DNA from: an uncultured Sulfitobacter sp.
GTDB taxonomy: Bacteria; Pseudomonadota; Alphaproteobacteria; Rhodobacterales; Rhodobacteraceae
NCBI RefSeq assembly: GCF_947497275.1
Contig: NZ_CANMFS010000007.1
Coordinates: 16,955 to 80,954, forward strand
Reading direction: 5' to 3'
DNA: 64,000 nucleotides
Shown one piece after another: positions 16,675 through 24,960 of this stretch (position 1 is the stretch's first letter; each line of letters opens with the position of its first letter). A program made the position numbers and the translations under genes. The notes under the pieces are model-generated. The model saw only the letters and a list, made by a program, of their open reading frames with translations, did not search any database and had not been told where the DNA came from.

Positions 16675-17466
16675 ATGCTGGAACTCAACAACGTAGAAGT
16701 GACCTATTCCGATGTCATCCTGGCGCTCAAGGGCGTTTCGATGAATGTGCGCGAAGGTCAGTGTGTTGCGCTGCTCGGCGGCAACGGGGCGGGGAAAAGC
16801 ACGACGCTGAAAGCTATTTCAGGCACGTTGAAATCGGAGGACGGAACCGTTTCGGCGGGCTCCATCACGCTGAACGGCACGCCGATCCAGAACATGGAAG
16901 CGTCAAACGTGGTCAAGACCGGTCTCATCCATGTGATGGAAGGGCGGCGCGTGCTGCGCCACCTCACGTCCGAGCAGAACCTTATCGTAGGCGGGCATAT
17001 GGTGCCCAACTCCGCTGAGCTGAAAAACCGGCTGGAGCATGTCTATACTTTGATCCCTCGCCTGACCGAGCTACGCAGCCGAACCGCCGGATTCATGTCC
17101 GGTGGCGAGCAACAGCTGCTGCTGATCGGTCGCGCCATGATGGCGAAACCCAAGATCATCGCCATTGACGAGCCATCGCTCGGGCTCGCCCCGATGATGA
17201 TCCGGGATGTCTACGCGGTGCTTAGGCAACTTAAATCCGAAGGGACGACCTTTTTCCTTGTCGAGCAGAACAGCGCCGCGGCGCTGTCGATCGCGGACTA
17301 TGCCTATGTGATGGAAAACGGCCGTATCGTGATGGATGGCCCCGCCGACAAACTCGCGGACAACGAGGACATCAAGGAATTCTATCTTGGTGTCACCGCG
17401 TCGGGCGAACGCAAAAGCTATCGCGACATCAAACACTATCGGCGTCGCAAGAGATGGCTTGGATAG
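16675..17466 (+). CDS. LIV-type ABC transporter ATP-binding protein LivF-like
   Basis: This 263-residue ATPase is the second nucleotide-binding subunit of the LIV importer. Motifs are Walker A GGNGAGKST, MEGRRVLRHLTSEQN (Q-loop region of LivF), the signature MSGGEQQLLLIGRAM, Walker B KIIAIDEPSLGLAP and the switch region FLVEQN. The C-terminus has a basic extension of about 20 residues (RKSYRDIKHYRRRKRWLG) beyond the usual LivF end. It completes the importer; the SDR gene follows after 13 bp. Confidence 0.93.
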   Translation: MLELNNVEVTYSDVILALKGVSMNVREGQCVALLGGNGAGKSTTLKAISGTLKSEDGTVSAGSITLNGTPIQNMEASNVVKTGLIHVMEGRRVLRHLTSEQNLIVGGHMVPNSAELKNRLEHVYTLIPRLTELRSRTAGFMSGGEQQLLLIGRAMMAKPKIIAIDEPSLGLAPMMIRDVYAVLRQLKSEGTTFFLVEQNSAAALSIADYAYVMENGRIVMDGPADKLADNEDIKEFYLGVTASGERKSYRDIKHYRRRKRWLG

Positions 17467-17479
17467 AAAGGGACAGACT

Positions 17480-18268
17480 ATGAGTGAACTGCTCGACATC
17501 AAGGGCCGTACCGCATTTGTAACCGGTGCCGGACAAGGGGTGGGCCGTCAGGTCGCGCTGTATCTGGCGCAACACGGCGCCGGCGCCGTTGTGGTCAATG
17601 ATTTTCACGCCGAACGCGCAGAAAGCGTTGCTGCGGAAATGGAAGCCGCAGGCGCCAAGGCGCTTCCGTTGGCATTTGACGTATCCGATTTCGAGGCCGT
17701 CGGCGCGGCCTTTGCCGAAGCGCAGGAAACCTTTGGCGGCGTTGATATCCTGGTAAACAATGCGGGCAACGCGGGTCCGACGTCGCGGCTTGACGATCTT
17801 GTGCCGTTCTGGGAATCCGACCCAACCGAATGGCGCCGTTGGATGGCCACGAATTACGACGGGGTGCTGAACTGTACCCGTCACGCGATGCCGTTGATGG
17901 TCAAAGGCGGCTATGGGCGGATCGTGACCGTCATATCCGACGCGGGCCGCGTCGGAGAGCCGCATCTGGCGGTATACTCCGGTGCCAAGGCGGGGGCTGC
18001 AGGCTTTATGCGGGCCATTGCAAAGGCCGGTGGCCGGTTCGGGGTTACTGCGAATTGCGTCGCCCTCGGCGGAACACGCACGCCGGCGGTCGCCGAGCTG
18101 ATCCCCGACGCAGAGACCGAAAAGCGGGCCCTGTCGCAATATGTGATCCGCCGGTTGGGAGAGCCGGAAGACCCTGCCGGCATGATCCTGTTTCTGTGCT
18201 CGGACGCGGCGAGTTGGATCACCGGACAGACCTATCCGGTGAATGGGGGGTATTCCTTTGCCTGCTAG
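17480..18268 (+). CDS. SDR-family oxidoreductase
   Basis: This 262-residue short-chain dehydrogenase has the TGAGQGVGR nucleotide loop, the NNAG motif, a YSGAK active-site segment and the C-terminal TGQTYPVNGG typical of FabG-like enzymes. It probably oxidises a hydroxyacyl-CoA or an alcohol with NAD(P). The start ATG 17480 follows AAAGGGACA; open frame upstream overlaps livF. It is the last gene of the ABC unit and converges with the CaiB-type gene on the other strand. Confidence 0.87.
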   Translation: MSELLDIKGRTAFVTGAGQGVGRQVALYLAQHGAGAVVVNDFHAERAESVAAEMEAAGAKALPLAFDVSDFEAVGAAFAEAQETFGGVDILVNNAGNAGPTSRLDDLVPFWESDPTEWRRWMATNYDGVLNCTRHAMPLMVKGGYGRIVTVISDAGRVGEPHLAVYSGAKAGAAGFMRAIAKAGGRFGVTANCVALGGTRTPAVAELIPDAETEKRALSQYVIRRLGEPEDPAGMILFLCSDAASWITGQTYPVNGGYSFAC

Positions 18269-18296
18269 GGCCGAATGTGAATGTGGGCGGGCGACC

Positions 18297-19400
18297 TTAG
18301 TCGGATCCGCCCGCGAACACGCTTTCATTGTCGGCGCCAAGCTCGGGCGGAAGGCCCGAAATTCCGGATACAAAGTCATTGAATTTCAAGGGCTGAACCA
18401 GGAAGGTCTCTGTCTTGCCGCTGTCATGCGCGACGGTGCGCAGCAATTGCCGCGCACGTACATGCGGGTCGTCCAGCGTTTCGACCAACGAATTGAGCGG
18501 CCCCCAAGGCACGCCCGCGGTGTCAAACAGACCGCCCCAATCGGCACGCGTCTTGCTGACCAGCACCGCCGCGATCTCTTCGCGCAGTGCGTCCTTGCGG
18601 GCGACGCGGTCACGGCCTTTCAAACCGGCAAGGTCCGGCTTGCCGATCACATCGCAAAACGGCTTCCAGAACCAGTCCTCATGCGCGATGGACAGCGTCA
18701 TCAGCTTGCCATCCTTGCAGGTGAAAACGCCATAGGCCGGTTCGGAGATGAATTCGCCCAACGGCGTGCCATTCGCGGCCGGAACGAGGAAGGCGGTGAG
18801 CATGGAGACCACTGCGTCCGACATCGAGACGTCCACGTATCTCCCCTGCCCCGTGCGCTGGCTGGAAACGACCGCCGACAGAATCGCAATGGCCGCGAAC
18901 AGCGCCGCGCCGACATCCGCAAGTGGAACGGAGGGCAGCGGTCCGGGCTGTCCGGCATCCGCCTGATCGGCCAGCAACCCCCCGACACCTTCGTAGCTCA
19001 GATCGTGCCCCGCCCGGTCTCGATAGGGACCATCCTGCCCGTATCCCGAGATCGATACGTAAACGAGGTGCGGATTGATCGCGCGCATGTCCTCGAAACC
19101 GGCGCCGAGCGCGGCGAGTTTGCCGGGTCGGAACCCCTCGACGATGACATCGGCACCTTTCGCCAGATCGTGAAACTGTGCCATTCCTTCGGGCGATTTC
19201 AGGTCGAGCGCAACGCTGCGTTTGCCTCGGTTCAGCGCCCGGAACAGGGGCGGAAACTGCCGGGCCGGATCGCCGATACCCGGCCTTTCGACCATGATGA
19301 CCTCGGCGCCCATGTCCGCGAGCAGCATCGTTGCATAGGGACCGGGGAATTGTTCGGCGAGGCTGAGAATTTTCATGCCGGCCAGGGGTGCAGTGCTCAT
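18297..19400 (-). CDS. CaiB/BaiF-family (class III) CoA-transferase
   Basis: This protein of 367 residues moves CoA between carboxylates through acyl-enzyme intermediates. It has the N-terminal MLLADMGAEVIMVERPGIGD, the NRGKRSVALDLKSPEG motif, and a candidate catalytic Asp in PLADVGAA. ATG 19400 is preferred because GGAG lies just upstream; earlier in-frame ATGs at 19412 and 19472 are possible. It is the only minus-strand gene between the SDR and the hydratase-like gene and is divergent from the latter, sharing a short AT-rich promoter region. The donor and acceptor acids are unknown; many relatives start beta-oxidation of bile acids, carnitine or branched acids without ATP. Confidence 0.88.
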   Translation of the reverse strand: MSTAPLAGMKILSLAEQFPGPYATMLLADMGAEVIMVERPGIGDPARQFPPLFRALNRGKRSVALDLKSPEGMAQFHDLAKGADVIVEGFRPGKLAALGAGFEDMRAINPHLVYVSISGYGQDGPYRDRAGHDLSYEGVGGLLADQADAGQPGPLPSVPLADVGAALFAAIAILSAVVSSQRTGQGRYVDVSMSDAVVSMLTAFLVPAANGTPLGEFISEPAYGVFTCKDGKLMTLSIAHEDWFWKPFCDVIGKPDLAGLKGRDRVARKDALREEIAAVLVSKTRADWGGLFDTAGVPWGPLNSLVETLDDPHVRARQLLRTVAHDSGKTETFLVQPLKFNDFVSGISGLPPELGADNESVFAGGSD

Positions 19401-19512
19401 ATCAGGCTCCATCTGTCGTTTTCCGCGCGTGCGGGTCCGCCTCATAGCAGCGTATTCCGAGAAGAAAAGCAAGCCAAGAACGTAAATTAATGTTTTTATT
19501 CATGAGGTTAAC

Positions 19513-20301
19513 GTGACTGAAGCACCCCTGACCCTATCCGTCGAACGTATGTCCAGAACCGAATGGATCACCCTCCAGCGGACTGACCAGATGAACGCCA
19601 TGTCCATGCAGATGTTGCATGAGATGACCACCGCCCTGGAGAACGCGATGTCCGACGACGCAGTCCGCGCCATTGTTCTGACCGGATCGGGGCGGGCGTT
19701 CTGTGCCGGTGCGGATCTCAAGGAAGTCGCCGGTGCCAATCATGAACCCGGCCAGCCGGACCTGCTCGATCTGGTCGATCATACCTTCGGCCTGATGCGC
19801 GACGGCCCCAAACCCGTGATTGCCGCCGTAAACGGGCTGGCCATGGCAGGAGGGCTCGAAATGGTGATGGCCTGCGACCTGGTCTTTGCCGCTGAAAGCG
19901 CCAAACTGGGCGATGCCCATTCCAATTTCGGCGTGTTTCCCGGCGCCGGGGGCGCAGCGATTCTGCCACGGCGGATCGGTCTGAACCGCGCCAAATACCT
20001 GCTGTTCTCGGGCGAAAACGTATCCGCGCAGGAGATGATGGACTGGGGACTGGTGAATAAGGTCGTTCCGGATGCGGAACTGCACGACGCCGTCCAAGAC
20101 TTCACCGACAAGCTGGCCGACAAAAGCCCTGCCGTGCTGCGCCGCATGAAAGCGGTCGCGAACCGATCACTGAATGTCGACGAAGCTGCCGCCTTGTCCG
20201 AAGAAATGCTGAACCTGCGCGCGCACATGCGGTCGTGGGATATGCGCGAAGGGCTGGCGGCTTTCAATGAAAAGCGCAAACCGCAGTTTCGCGGTTACTG
20301 A
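19513..20301 (+). CDS. Enoyl-CoA hydratase/isomerase-family protein lacking canonical Glu pair
   Basis: This 262-residue crotonase-fold protein has the oxyanion-hole motifs AFCAGADLKEV and NGLAMAGGLEMVMACDL and the PGAGGAAILPRRIG segment. The start is GTG 19513 with GAGG five bases upstream. At the two positions of the hydratase catalytic glutamates it has His136 (in DAHSNFG) and Tyr162, so it is probably not a standard water-adding hydratase. Crotonase members with this pattern include isomerases, hydrolases, decarboxylases and C-C hydrolases. It is followed 16 bp later by a thiolase, so a step in beta-oxidation is still the default reading. Confidence 0.85.
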   Translation: MTEAPLTLSVERMSRTEWITLQRTDQMNAMSMQMLHEMTTALENAMSDDAVRAIVLTGSGRAFCAGADLKEVAGANHEPGQPDLLDLVDHTFGLMRDGPKPVIAAVNGLAMAGGLEMVMACDLVFAAESAKLGDAHSNFGVFPGAGGAAILPRRIGLNRAKYLLFSGENVSAQEMMDWGLVNKVVPDAELHDAVQDFTDKLADKSPAVLRRMKAVANRSLNVDEAAALSEEMLNLRAHMRSWDMREGLAAFNEKRKPQFRGY

Positions 20302-20317
20302 ACAAGGAGACTGCAAG

Positions 20318-21556
20318 ATGCAGGATATCTATGTCGTTGGCGTCGGGATGACGCCGTTCGGGAAATTCCGGGACAAGACCATCAAGGACATGACGGGCGA
20401 AGCCGTCACCGCCGCGCTTTCGGACGCCGGGGTGACGGCTGATCGCATTGACGGCGCATTCTTCTCGAACGCGGTGCAGGGCCATATGGACGGCCAGCAC
20501 ATGATCCGGGGAGAGATCGCGTTGCGCGAGATGGGCATTCAGGGCATTCCCGTGGTCAATGTCGAAAACGCCTGTGCCAGTGCCTCGACCGGGTTCAAGC
20601 TGGCCGTTGATTTTCTCAAGGCGGGGAACGGTGATTGCTGCTTGGCCGTGGGTGCCGAGAAGATGTATTCGGATGACCGCGCGCTGATGTTCTCGGCCTT
20701 CGACAGCGGTTGGGACGTCAGCAATGGCGAAGAAGTCGCGCAGCGTCTGGCCGATCTGGGCGCGGGGGTCGAGGAACCGGAAGGGTCGAAATCGCCCAAG
20801 CCCTACAGCGTGTTCATGGATGTTTATGCCGGGTTCGCGCGGTTGCACATGAAGACCTTCGGCACGACGCAGGAACAGTTCGCCGCCGTCTCTGCCAAGA
20901 ACCATGCGCATTCCGCGCATAATCCGCTGGCACAATACCGCGATGCGATGACAGTTGAACAGGTTCTGAACGCTCCGCCCATCACCTACCCGCTGACCCT
21001 TCCGATGTGCGCGCCGATCTCCGATGGCGCGGCCGCGGCGGTTCTGTGCACCGGCGAAGGGCTCAAGCGGCTAGGCATCGATCCATCCCGTGCGATCAAG
21101 GTCAAGGCTGCGATCCTGCGCTCAGGCACCGACCGTTCGCCTGAGGATTACGAAAACCACCTGACCCGCCTTGCAGCACTTCAGGCCTATGAACAGGCGG
21201 GGCTTGGGCCAGAAGACATGTCGGTCGCCGAGGTGCATGACGCCACCGCGGTGGGCGAAGTCATCCAAATCGAGAACCTCGGTTTTGTCCCGTTCGGCGA
21301 AGGTGGCCCGGCCAGCCTGCGTGGCGAAACCAAAATCGGCGGACGGATCCCGGTAAACCCCTCCGGCGGGCTGGAATCAAAGGGGCACCCGGTAGGGGCC
21401 ACCGGGATCGGACAGGTTTTCGAACTGGTCACGCAACTGCGGGGAGAGGCTGGGGCGCGTCAGGTTCAAGGTGCGAAGAATGCCATCGCCGAAAACGGTG
21501 GCGGCCTGCACGGCGTCGAAGAGGCCGCTGCCTGTGTCACCATTCTGGGCCGCTGA
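20318..21556 (+). CDS. SCP-x/SCP2-type thiolase (acetyl-CoA acyltransferase)
   Basis: This 412-residue thiolase cleaves a 3-ketoacyl-CoA with CoA. It retains the nucleophile Cys86 in NVENACASAS, the EVHDAT motif, and the C-terminal NPSGGLESKGHPVGATG with the catalytic His. The overall layout is that of the non-decarboxylating SCP-x/lipid-transfer-protein thiolase branch used for branched or sterol side chains. The start ATG 20318 follows AAGGAG. Unlike the thiolase-like proteins at 39248 and 60254, it has no DUF35 partner and keeps its active site, so it is the one true thiolase of the window. Confidence 0.9.
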   Translation: MQDIYVVGVGMTPFGKFRDKTIKDMTGEAVTAALSDAGVTADRIDGAFFSNAVQGHMDGQHMIRGEIALREMGIQGIPVVNVENACASASTGFKLAVDFLKAGNGDCCLAVGAEKMYSDDRALMFSAFDSGWDVSNGEEVAQRLADLGAGVEEPEGSKSPKPYSVFMDVYAGFARLHMKTFGTTQEQFAAVSAKNHAHSAHNPLAQYRDAMTVEQVLNAPPITYPLTLPMCAPISDGAAAAVLCTGEGLKRLGIDPSRAIKVKAAILRSGTDRSPEDYENHLTRLAALQAYEQAGLGPEDMSVAEVHDATAVGEVIQIENLGFVPFGEGGPASLRGETKIGGRIPVNPSGGLESKGHPVGATGIGQVFELVTQLRGEAGARQVQGAKNAIAENGGGLHGVEEAAACVTILGR

Positions 21557-21571
21557 AACAAGGAAAAGAAT

Positions 21572-22738
21572 ATGGAAAATGTGATCGCCGCCGCTCAGGC
21601 AATCTATACAGACGAGCAGCGCATGTTGCTGGAAAACTTCCGCAAAATGGCCGAAGCGGAGTTCGCTCCGTTGGCAGAAAAATACGAGGATCTCGGCCAC
21701 CCACCGGACGCGGACACGCTGAAATCCCTGTTCGCCAAAGTCGAGGAATTCGGTCTGATCAGCGGACTTATACCAGAGGAAGACGGCGGTGCCGGGATCG
21801 ACCGAATGACCTACGGCATCCTCTACGAGGAACTGGCCCGCATCTGGGCCGATCTGGCGATTGCGGTGCTGATCCAGGGCCACGCTGTTTTCGCCGTGAA
21901 CTTGCTGGGCGATGCGGCGCAAAAAGAGACATATCTGAAGCCGCTCCTGCGCAGTGAACGCATTTGTGCCACCTGCATTTCCGAACCGGAAGTCGGCTCG
22001 AACGTGCGCGAGGTCAAGACCCGCGCGGAACGCAAGGGAGACAAGATTTTCGTTACGGGCCAAAAGCTATGGATTTCCAACGGGGCACAATCGGACTTCG
22101 CAATCGTGGTCTGCAATCTCGACGATGGGATCTCCATGGTCATCGTCGATCGCGACAAGGGCGGCTATGAAAGCCGCGAGTTGCGCAAGATGGGGCTTGT
22201 CGGTGCCTCGACCTGCGAATTGTTCTTTGACCGGGCTGAAACGACGGACGCCCATGTTCTGGGGAACTCCGGCGGCGGTCTGTTCCAGACACTGAAGCTG
22301 TTCGAAAGCGCGCGTGTGTTTGTCGGCCTGACCAGCATCGGCATCGCCCAGGCCGCGCTGGAATGCGCCGTCAAATACGCGCAGGACCGCGAGCAGCACG
22401 GAAAGCCGATCGGCGGGCATCAGTTGATTCAGGGGTATCTGGCCGACATGGCCACCCATCTAGATGCAGGACGGCTGTTGTGCCAGCGCGGGCTGCAACT
22501 TCTTGATATGGGCGTGCGTTGCGACACCCAGACCTCGATGGCAAAATGGTATGCAACCGAGATGGCCGTCGAAATCGCCGGAAAAGCGGTGCAGATCCAC
22601 GGCGGTAACGGCATCACCAAGGAGTTTCCCGTCGAACGGCACTTCCGCAATGCGAAAGTCATGCCGATCCCGGATGGCACCACCGAGATTCAGAAGCTGG
22701 TGATCGGGCGGAACCTGACAGGGTTGAACGCATTCTGA
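21572..22738 (+). CDS. Acyl-CoA dehydrogenase with Asp at the usual Glu base position
   Basis: This 388-residue ACAD has SGLIPEEDGGAGIDRMTYG, the flavin-binding CISEPEVGSNVREVKT and WISNGAQSDFAIVV segments, and QIHGGNGITKEFPVERHFRNAKV. At the C-terminal position of the YEGT catalytic Glu it reads PDGTTEIQK, so Asp replaces Glu. Such changes are compatible with altered substrate geometry or a shifted base, but activity cannot be judged from sequence. It ends the hydratase-thiolase-ACAD unit and converges with another ACAD on the minus strand. Confidence 0.9.
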   Translation: MENVIAAAQAIYTDEQRMLLENFRKMAEAEFAPLAEKYEDLGHPPDADTLKSLFAKVEEFGLISGLIPEEDGGAGIDRMTYGILYEELARIWADLAIAVLIQGHAVFAVNLLGDAAQKETYLKPLLRSERICATCISEPEVGSNVREVKTRAERKGDKIFVTGQKLWISNGAQSDFAIVVCNLDDGISMVIVDRDKGGYESRELRKMGLVGASTCELFFDRAETTDAHVLGNSGGGLFQTLKLFESARVFVGLTSIGIAQAALECAVKYAQDREQHGKPIGGHQLIQGYLADMATHLDAGRLLCQRGLQLLDMGVRCDTQTSMAKWYATEMAVEIAGKAVQIHGGNGITKEFPVERHFRNAKVMPIPDGTTEIQKLVIGRNLTGLNAF

Positions 22739-22751
22739 AAGCGGTCCCTGA

Positions 22752-22822
22752 CCTGACGATGTAGGACCGTGCAAGTACCAAGGTTCGCGCGACAGCGCGC
22801 ACCTGCCACAAACATCGTCGGG
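22752..22822. repeat. Imperfect inverted repeat in the convergent gap, possible bidirectional terminator
   Basis: The arms CCTGACGATGT (22752-22762) and ACATCGTCGGG (22812-22822) match with one mismatch, and inside them a smaller hairpin CGCGC-GACA-GCGCG lies at 22786-22799. This sits between the converging ends of two dehydrogenase genes. No T-tract is evident. The rest of the 178-bp gap shows no gene. Confidence 0.35.
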
Positions 22823-22916
22823 CCTTTGCACCGTGCCCGTCGGGTTCTCCGGTTATCGAAGGGTGATTGCAGTTTCATGCGATTGCGCTGGCCAAAACCA
22901 ACGCGGCGTTCTCACA

Positions 22917-24080
22917 TCAGTAGGACTTGGGCATTCCCAGCGCCTTCTCGGCCACGTAGGACAGGATCAGCTCCTCGCTGACAGGCGCGATGAAGTTCAG
23001 CACGCTTTCGCGGAAGTACCGCTCTACGTGGTATTCCTGCGCGAAGCCAAAGCCGCCGTGGGTGCGCACCGCCCGGAACGCCGCTTCGTAGGCCGCCGAG
23101 CCGGCGAGGTTGCGCGCGGTGTTGGCCTCAAGCCCGCAGGGCCTCCCCTGATCGTAAAGAGCGGCGGCCTTGTAGGTCATCAGTTCCGCCGCCTGAAGAC
23201 GCATCCACACCGAAGCGAGCGGATGCTGGATCGCCTGGTTCTGACCGATCGGGCGGCCGAACACGATACGCTCGCGCGCATAGGCCGCCGCTTTTTCCAG
23301 AACGTACATCCCGAACCCGACCGCTGCCGCAGCGACGACAATCCGCTCGGCGTTCAGCCCGTGCAGCAGAACCTTGAAGCCATCGCCCTCGGCGCCGATC
23401 CGGTCTTCCTCAGGCACTTCCAACCCGTCAATGAAGATGGCGTTCGAATCCACCGCCTTGCGGCCCATCTTGGCAATTTCATGCACGTCAATCTTGCTGC
23501 GGTCGAAATCGGTATAGAATACCGACATGCCGTCGGTCGGTCGCTTACATTCCTCGATCGCCGTGGTGCGCGTAACCAGCAGGATATGATCTGCGCGCTG
23601 TGCAGTCGAAGTCCAGACCTTGCGCCCGTTGACCACATATCCCCCGCCTTCACGACGACGCGCGAAGGTGGATATGTGCGTGGTGTCAAGGCCGGCGTCC
23701 GGTTCGGTGACGCCGAAGCAGGAGCGGTGTTCCCCCCGGATCAGAGGTGGCAGCATCCGGGCCTTCTGCTCATCGGTGCCGAAGCCGACCACCGGTTGCA
23801 GCCCGAAGATGTTGATGTGCACCGCAGAACTGGCCGCCGCGCCGTAGCGCCCGATCTCTTGCATGACCAGCGACGCTTCGGTGATGCCGAGACCCGATCC
23901 GCCATATTGCTCTTCCATAGTCACGCCATAGAAACCGCCCTTTGCGATCTCGGCGGCGAAATCCTCCGGAAAGGTCCCGGTGCGGTCGCGTTCGAGCCAG
24001 TAGGCATCGTCGAAACGCGCGCAAATTTTGGCGACCGAGTCGCGGATGGCCCTTTGCTCTTCGGTAAGATCGAAATCCAT
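22917..24080 (-). CDS. Acyl-CoA dehydrogenase
   Basis: This 387-residue ACAD starts at ATG 24080 behind GGAGGAGTGA; an open frame reaching further upstream is not coding because it overlaps the gntR gene. It shows MDFDLTEEQRAIRD, EEQYGGSGLGITEASLVM, GVTEPDAGLDTTHI, LNAERIVVAAAA, RERIVFGRPIGQNQ and the ending GMPKSY. It belongs to the same subfamily as the proteins at 1, 8373 and 32911, with the predicted catalytic Glu in the NAER segment. It is the last gene of a CaiB-GntR-ACAD unit. Confidence 0.92.
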   Translation of the reverse strand: MDFDLTEEQRAIRDSVAKICARFDDAYWLERDRTGTFPEDFAAEIAKGGFYGVTMEEQYGGSGLGITEASLVMQEIGRYGAAASSAVHINIFGLQPVVGFGTDEQKARMLPPLIRGEHRSCFGVTEPDAGLDTTHISTFARRREGGGYVVNGRKVWTSTAQRADHILLVTRTTAIEECKRPTDGMSVFYTDFDRSKIDVHEIAKMGRKAVDSNAIFIDGLEVPEEDRIGAEGDGFKVLLHGLNAERIVVAAAAVGFGMYVLEKAAAYARERIVFGRPIGQNQAIQHPLASVWMRLQAAELMTYKAAALYDQGRPCGLEANTARNLAGSAAYEAAFRAVRTHGGFGFAQEYHVERYFRESVLNFIAPVSEELILSYVAEKALGMPKSY

Positions 24081-24117
24081 GATGTCACTCCTCCTTCTGA
24101 CTTGGTCGTGTCCCGTA

Positions 24118-24960
24118 TTAAGGGTCGGGCATGGCGGGTTGCGCCATGTGCGGCCGCCAAGAGCCGGGATCGCCCGTGGCGAGATTGCCGAACTGGCGCT
24201 CGGCGGCGAAAACGTCGCTGCGGATATGAACGATGTGGGCCATGACCGGTCGGCCTTCGGGATCAAACAGGCGCGAGACAACGTGGGCTACCGGCTCGCT
24301 CAAGGTGACGTCCAGCAAGTGGGCGGTGGCGATATCGGCCCGGACAATGGTGATGATCTGGTCGCCCGACAGGTCCGTCAGGCCGGTATGATCGCGCAAC
24401 AGTTGCGAATAAACCTGCGTTTCGTCGGCACCCTCGGGCAGCATATCAAAATAGCGCTGCGGCAACCAGAGATCGACCAGCGAATAGGGCTGGGTCCCGG
24501 TATGATGGCGCTTGCGCACATGAAGCAGCGGCGTTTCCATCCCCGTAAGGTCGCGGCCAAGATCGGGAAGCGCCTCGCAAGGCACGCGCGCCAGGATCTC
24601 GATGCGGACCTGCGAGCCCAACGTCAGCGGATCGTAGGCGGGCGCGCGCGGCTCGATCTGTTCGGCCTGCGCGCTAACAAAAGTGCCCAGTCCGCGCGTA
24701 CTGTCGATCAGGCCTTCGCTGCGCAGAACCCCCAAGGCCTGGCGCACGGTCTCGCGTGCAATGCCGTATTCGTCGCACAGAACCGGTAACGTGGGCAACT
24801 GGGTCTGCGCCGGCCATTGCCCGCGACGGATCTTTTCCCGAAACAGACTCGCCAGTTTGAGATAGAGCGGTATGCCGTCACGCTGCCGGAGCAAATCCCG
24901 GATCGGACCTTCCGCGGAACGGGAAACGCTCCCGGTACCGGGGGGCCGGCCACCGCTCAT
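24118..24960 (-). CDS. GntR-family transcriptional regulator, HutC/UTRA type
   Basis: This 280-residue regulator has an N-terminal winged helix (YLKLASLFREKIRRGQWP through CDEYGIARETVRQALG and LIDSTRGLGTFVS, about residues 33-96) and a C-terminal UTRA ligand-binding domain as in HutC. Its start overlaps the stop of the upstream CoA-transferase gene by 4 bp, and the ACAD follows after 37 bp, so it is produced with the enzymes it probably controls. Its effector is presumably an acid or CoA ester of this pathway. A candidate target is the palindrome in the DctQ promoter at 26318, across the divergent region. Confidence 0.9.
   Translation of the reverse strand: MSGGRPPGTGSVSRSAEGPIRDLLRQRDGIPLYLKLASLFREKIRRGQWPAQTQLPTLPVLCDEYGIARETVRQALGVLRSEGLIDSTRGLGTFVSAQAEQIEPRAPAYDPLTLGSQVRIEILARVPCEALPDLGRDLTGMETPLLHVRKRHHTGTQPYSLVDLWLPQRYFDMLPEGADETQVYSQLLRDHTGLTDLSGDQIITIVRADIATAHLLDVTLSEPVAHVVSRLFDPEGRPVMAHIVHIRSDVFAAERQFGNLATGDPGSWRPHMAQPAMPDP

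Noticed and set aside
18287..18314. Inverted repeat GCGGGCG/CGCCCGC at the SDR-CaiB convergence as a terminator
   Set aside because: The arms are only 7 bp, the loop is 14 bases with no T-tract, and one arm is within the CaiB coding end, so chance GC-richness is sufficient.
18243..19490. Plus-strand open frame of 415 codons opposite the CaiB gene
   Set aside because: The CaiB-family motifs on the minus strand are clear, and the plus-strand translation is a GC-driven shadow.
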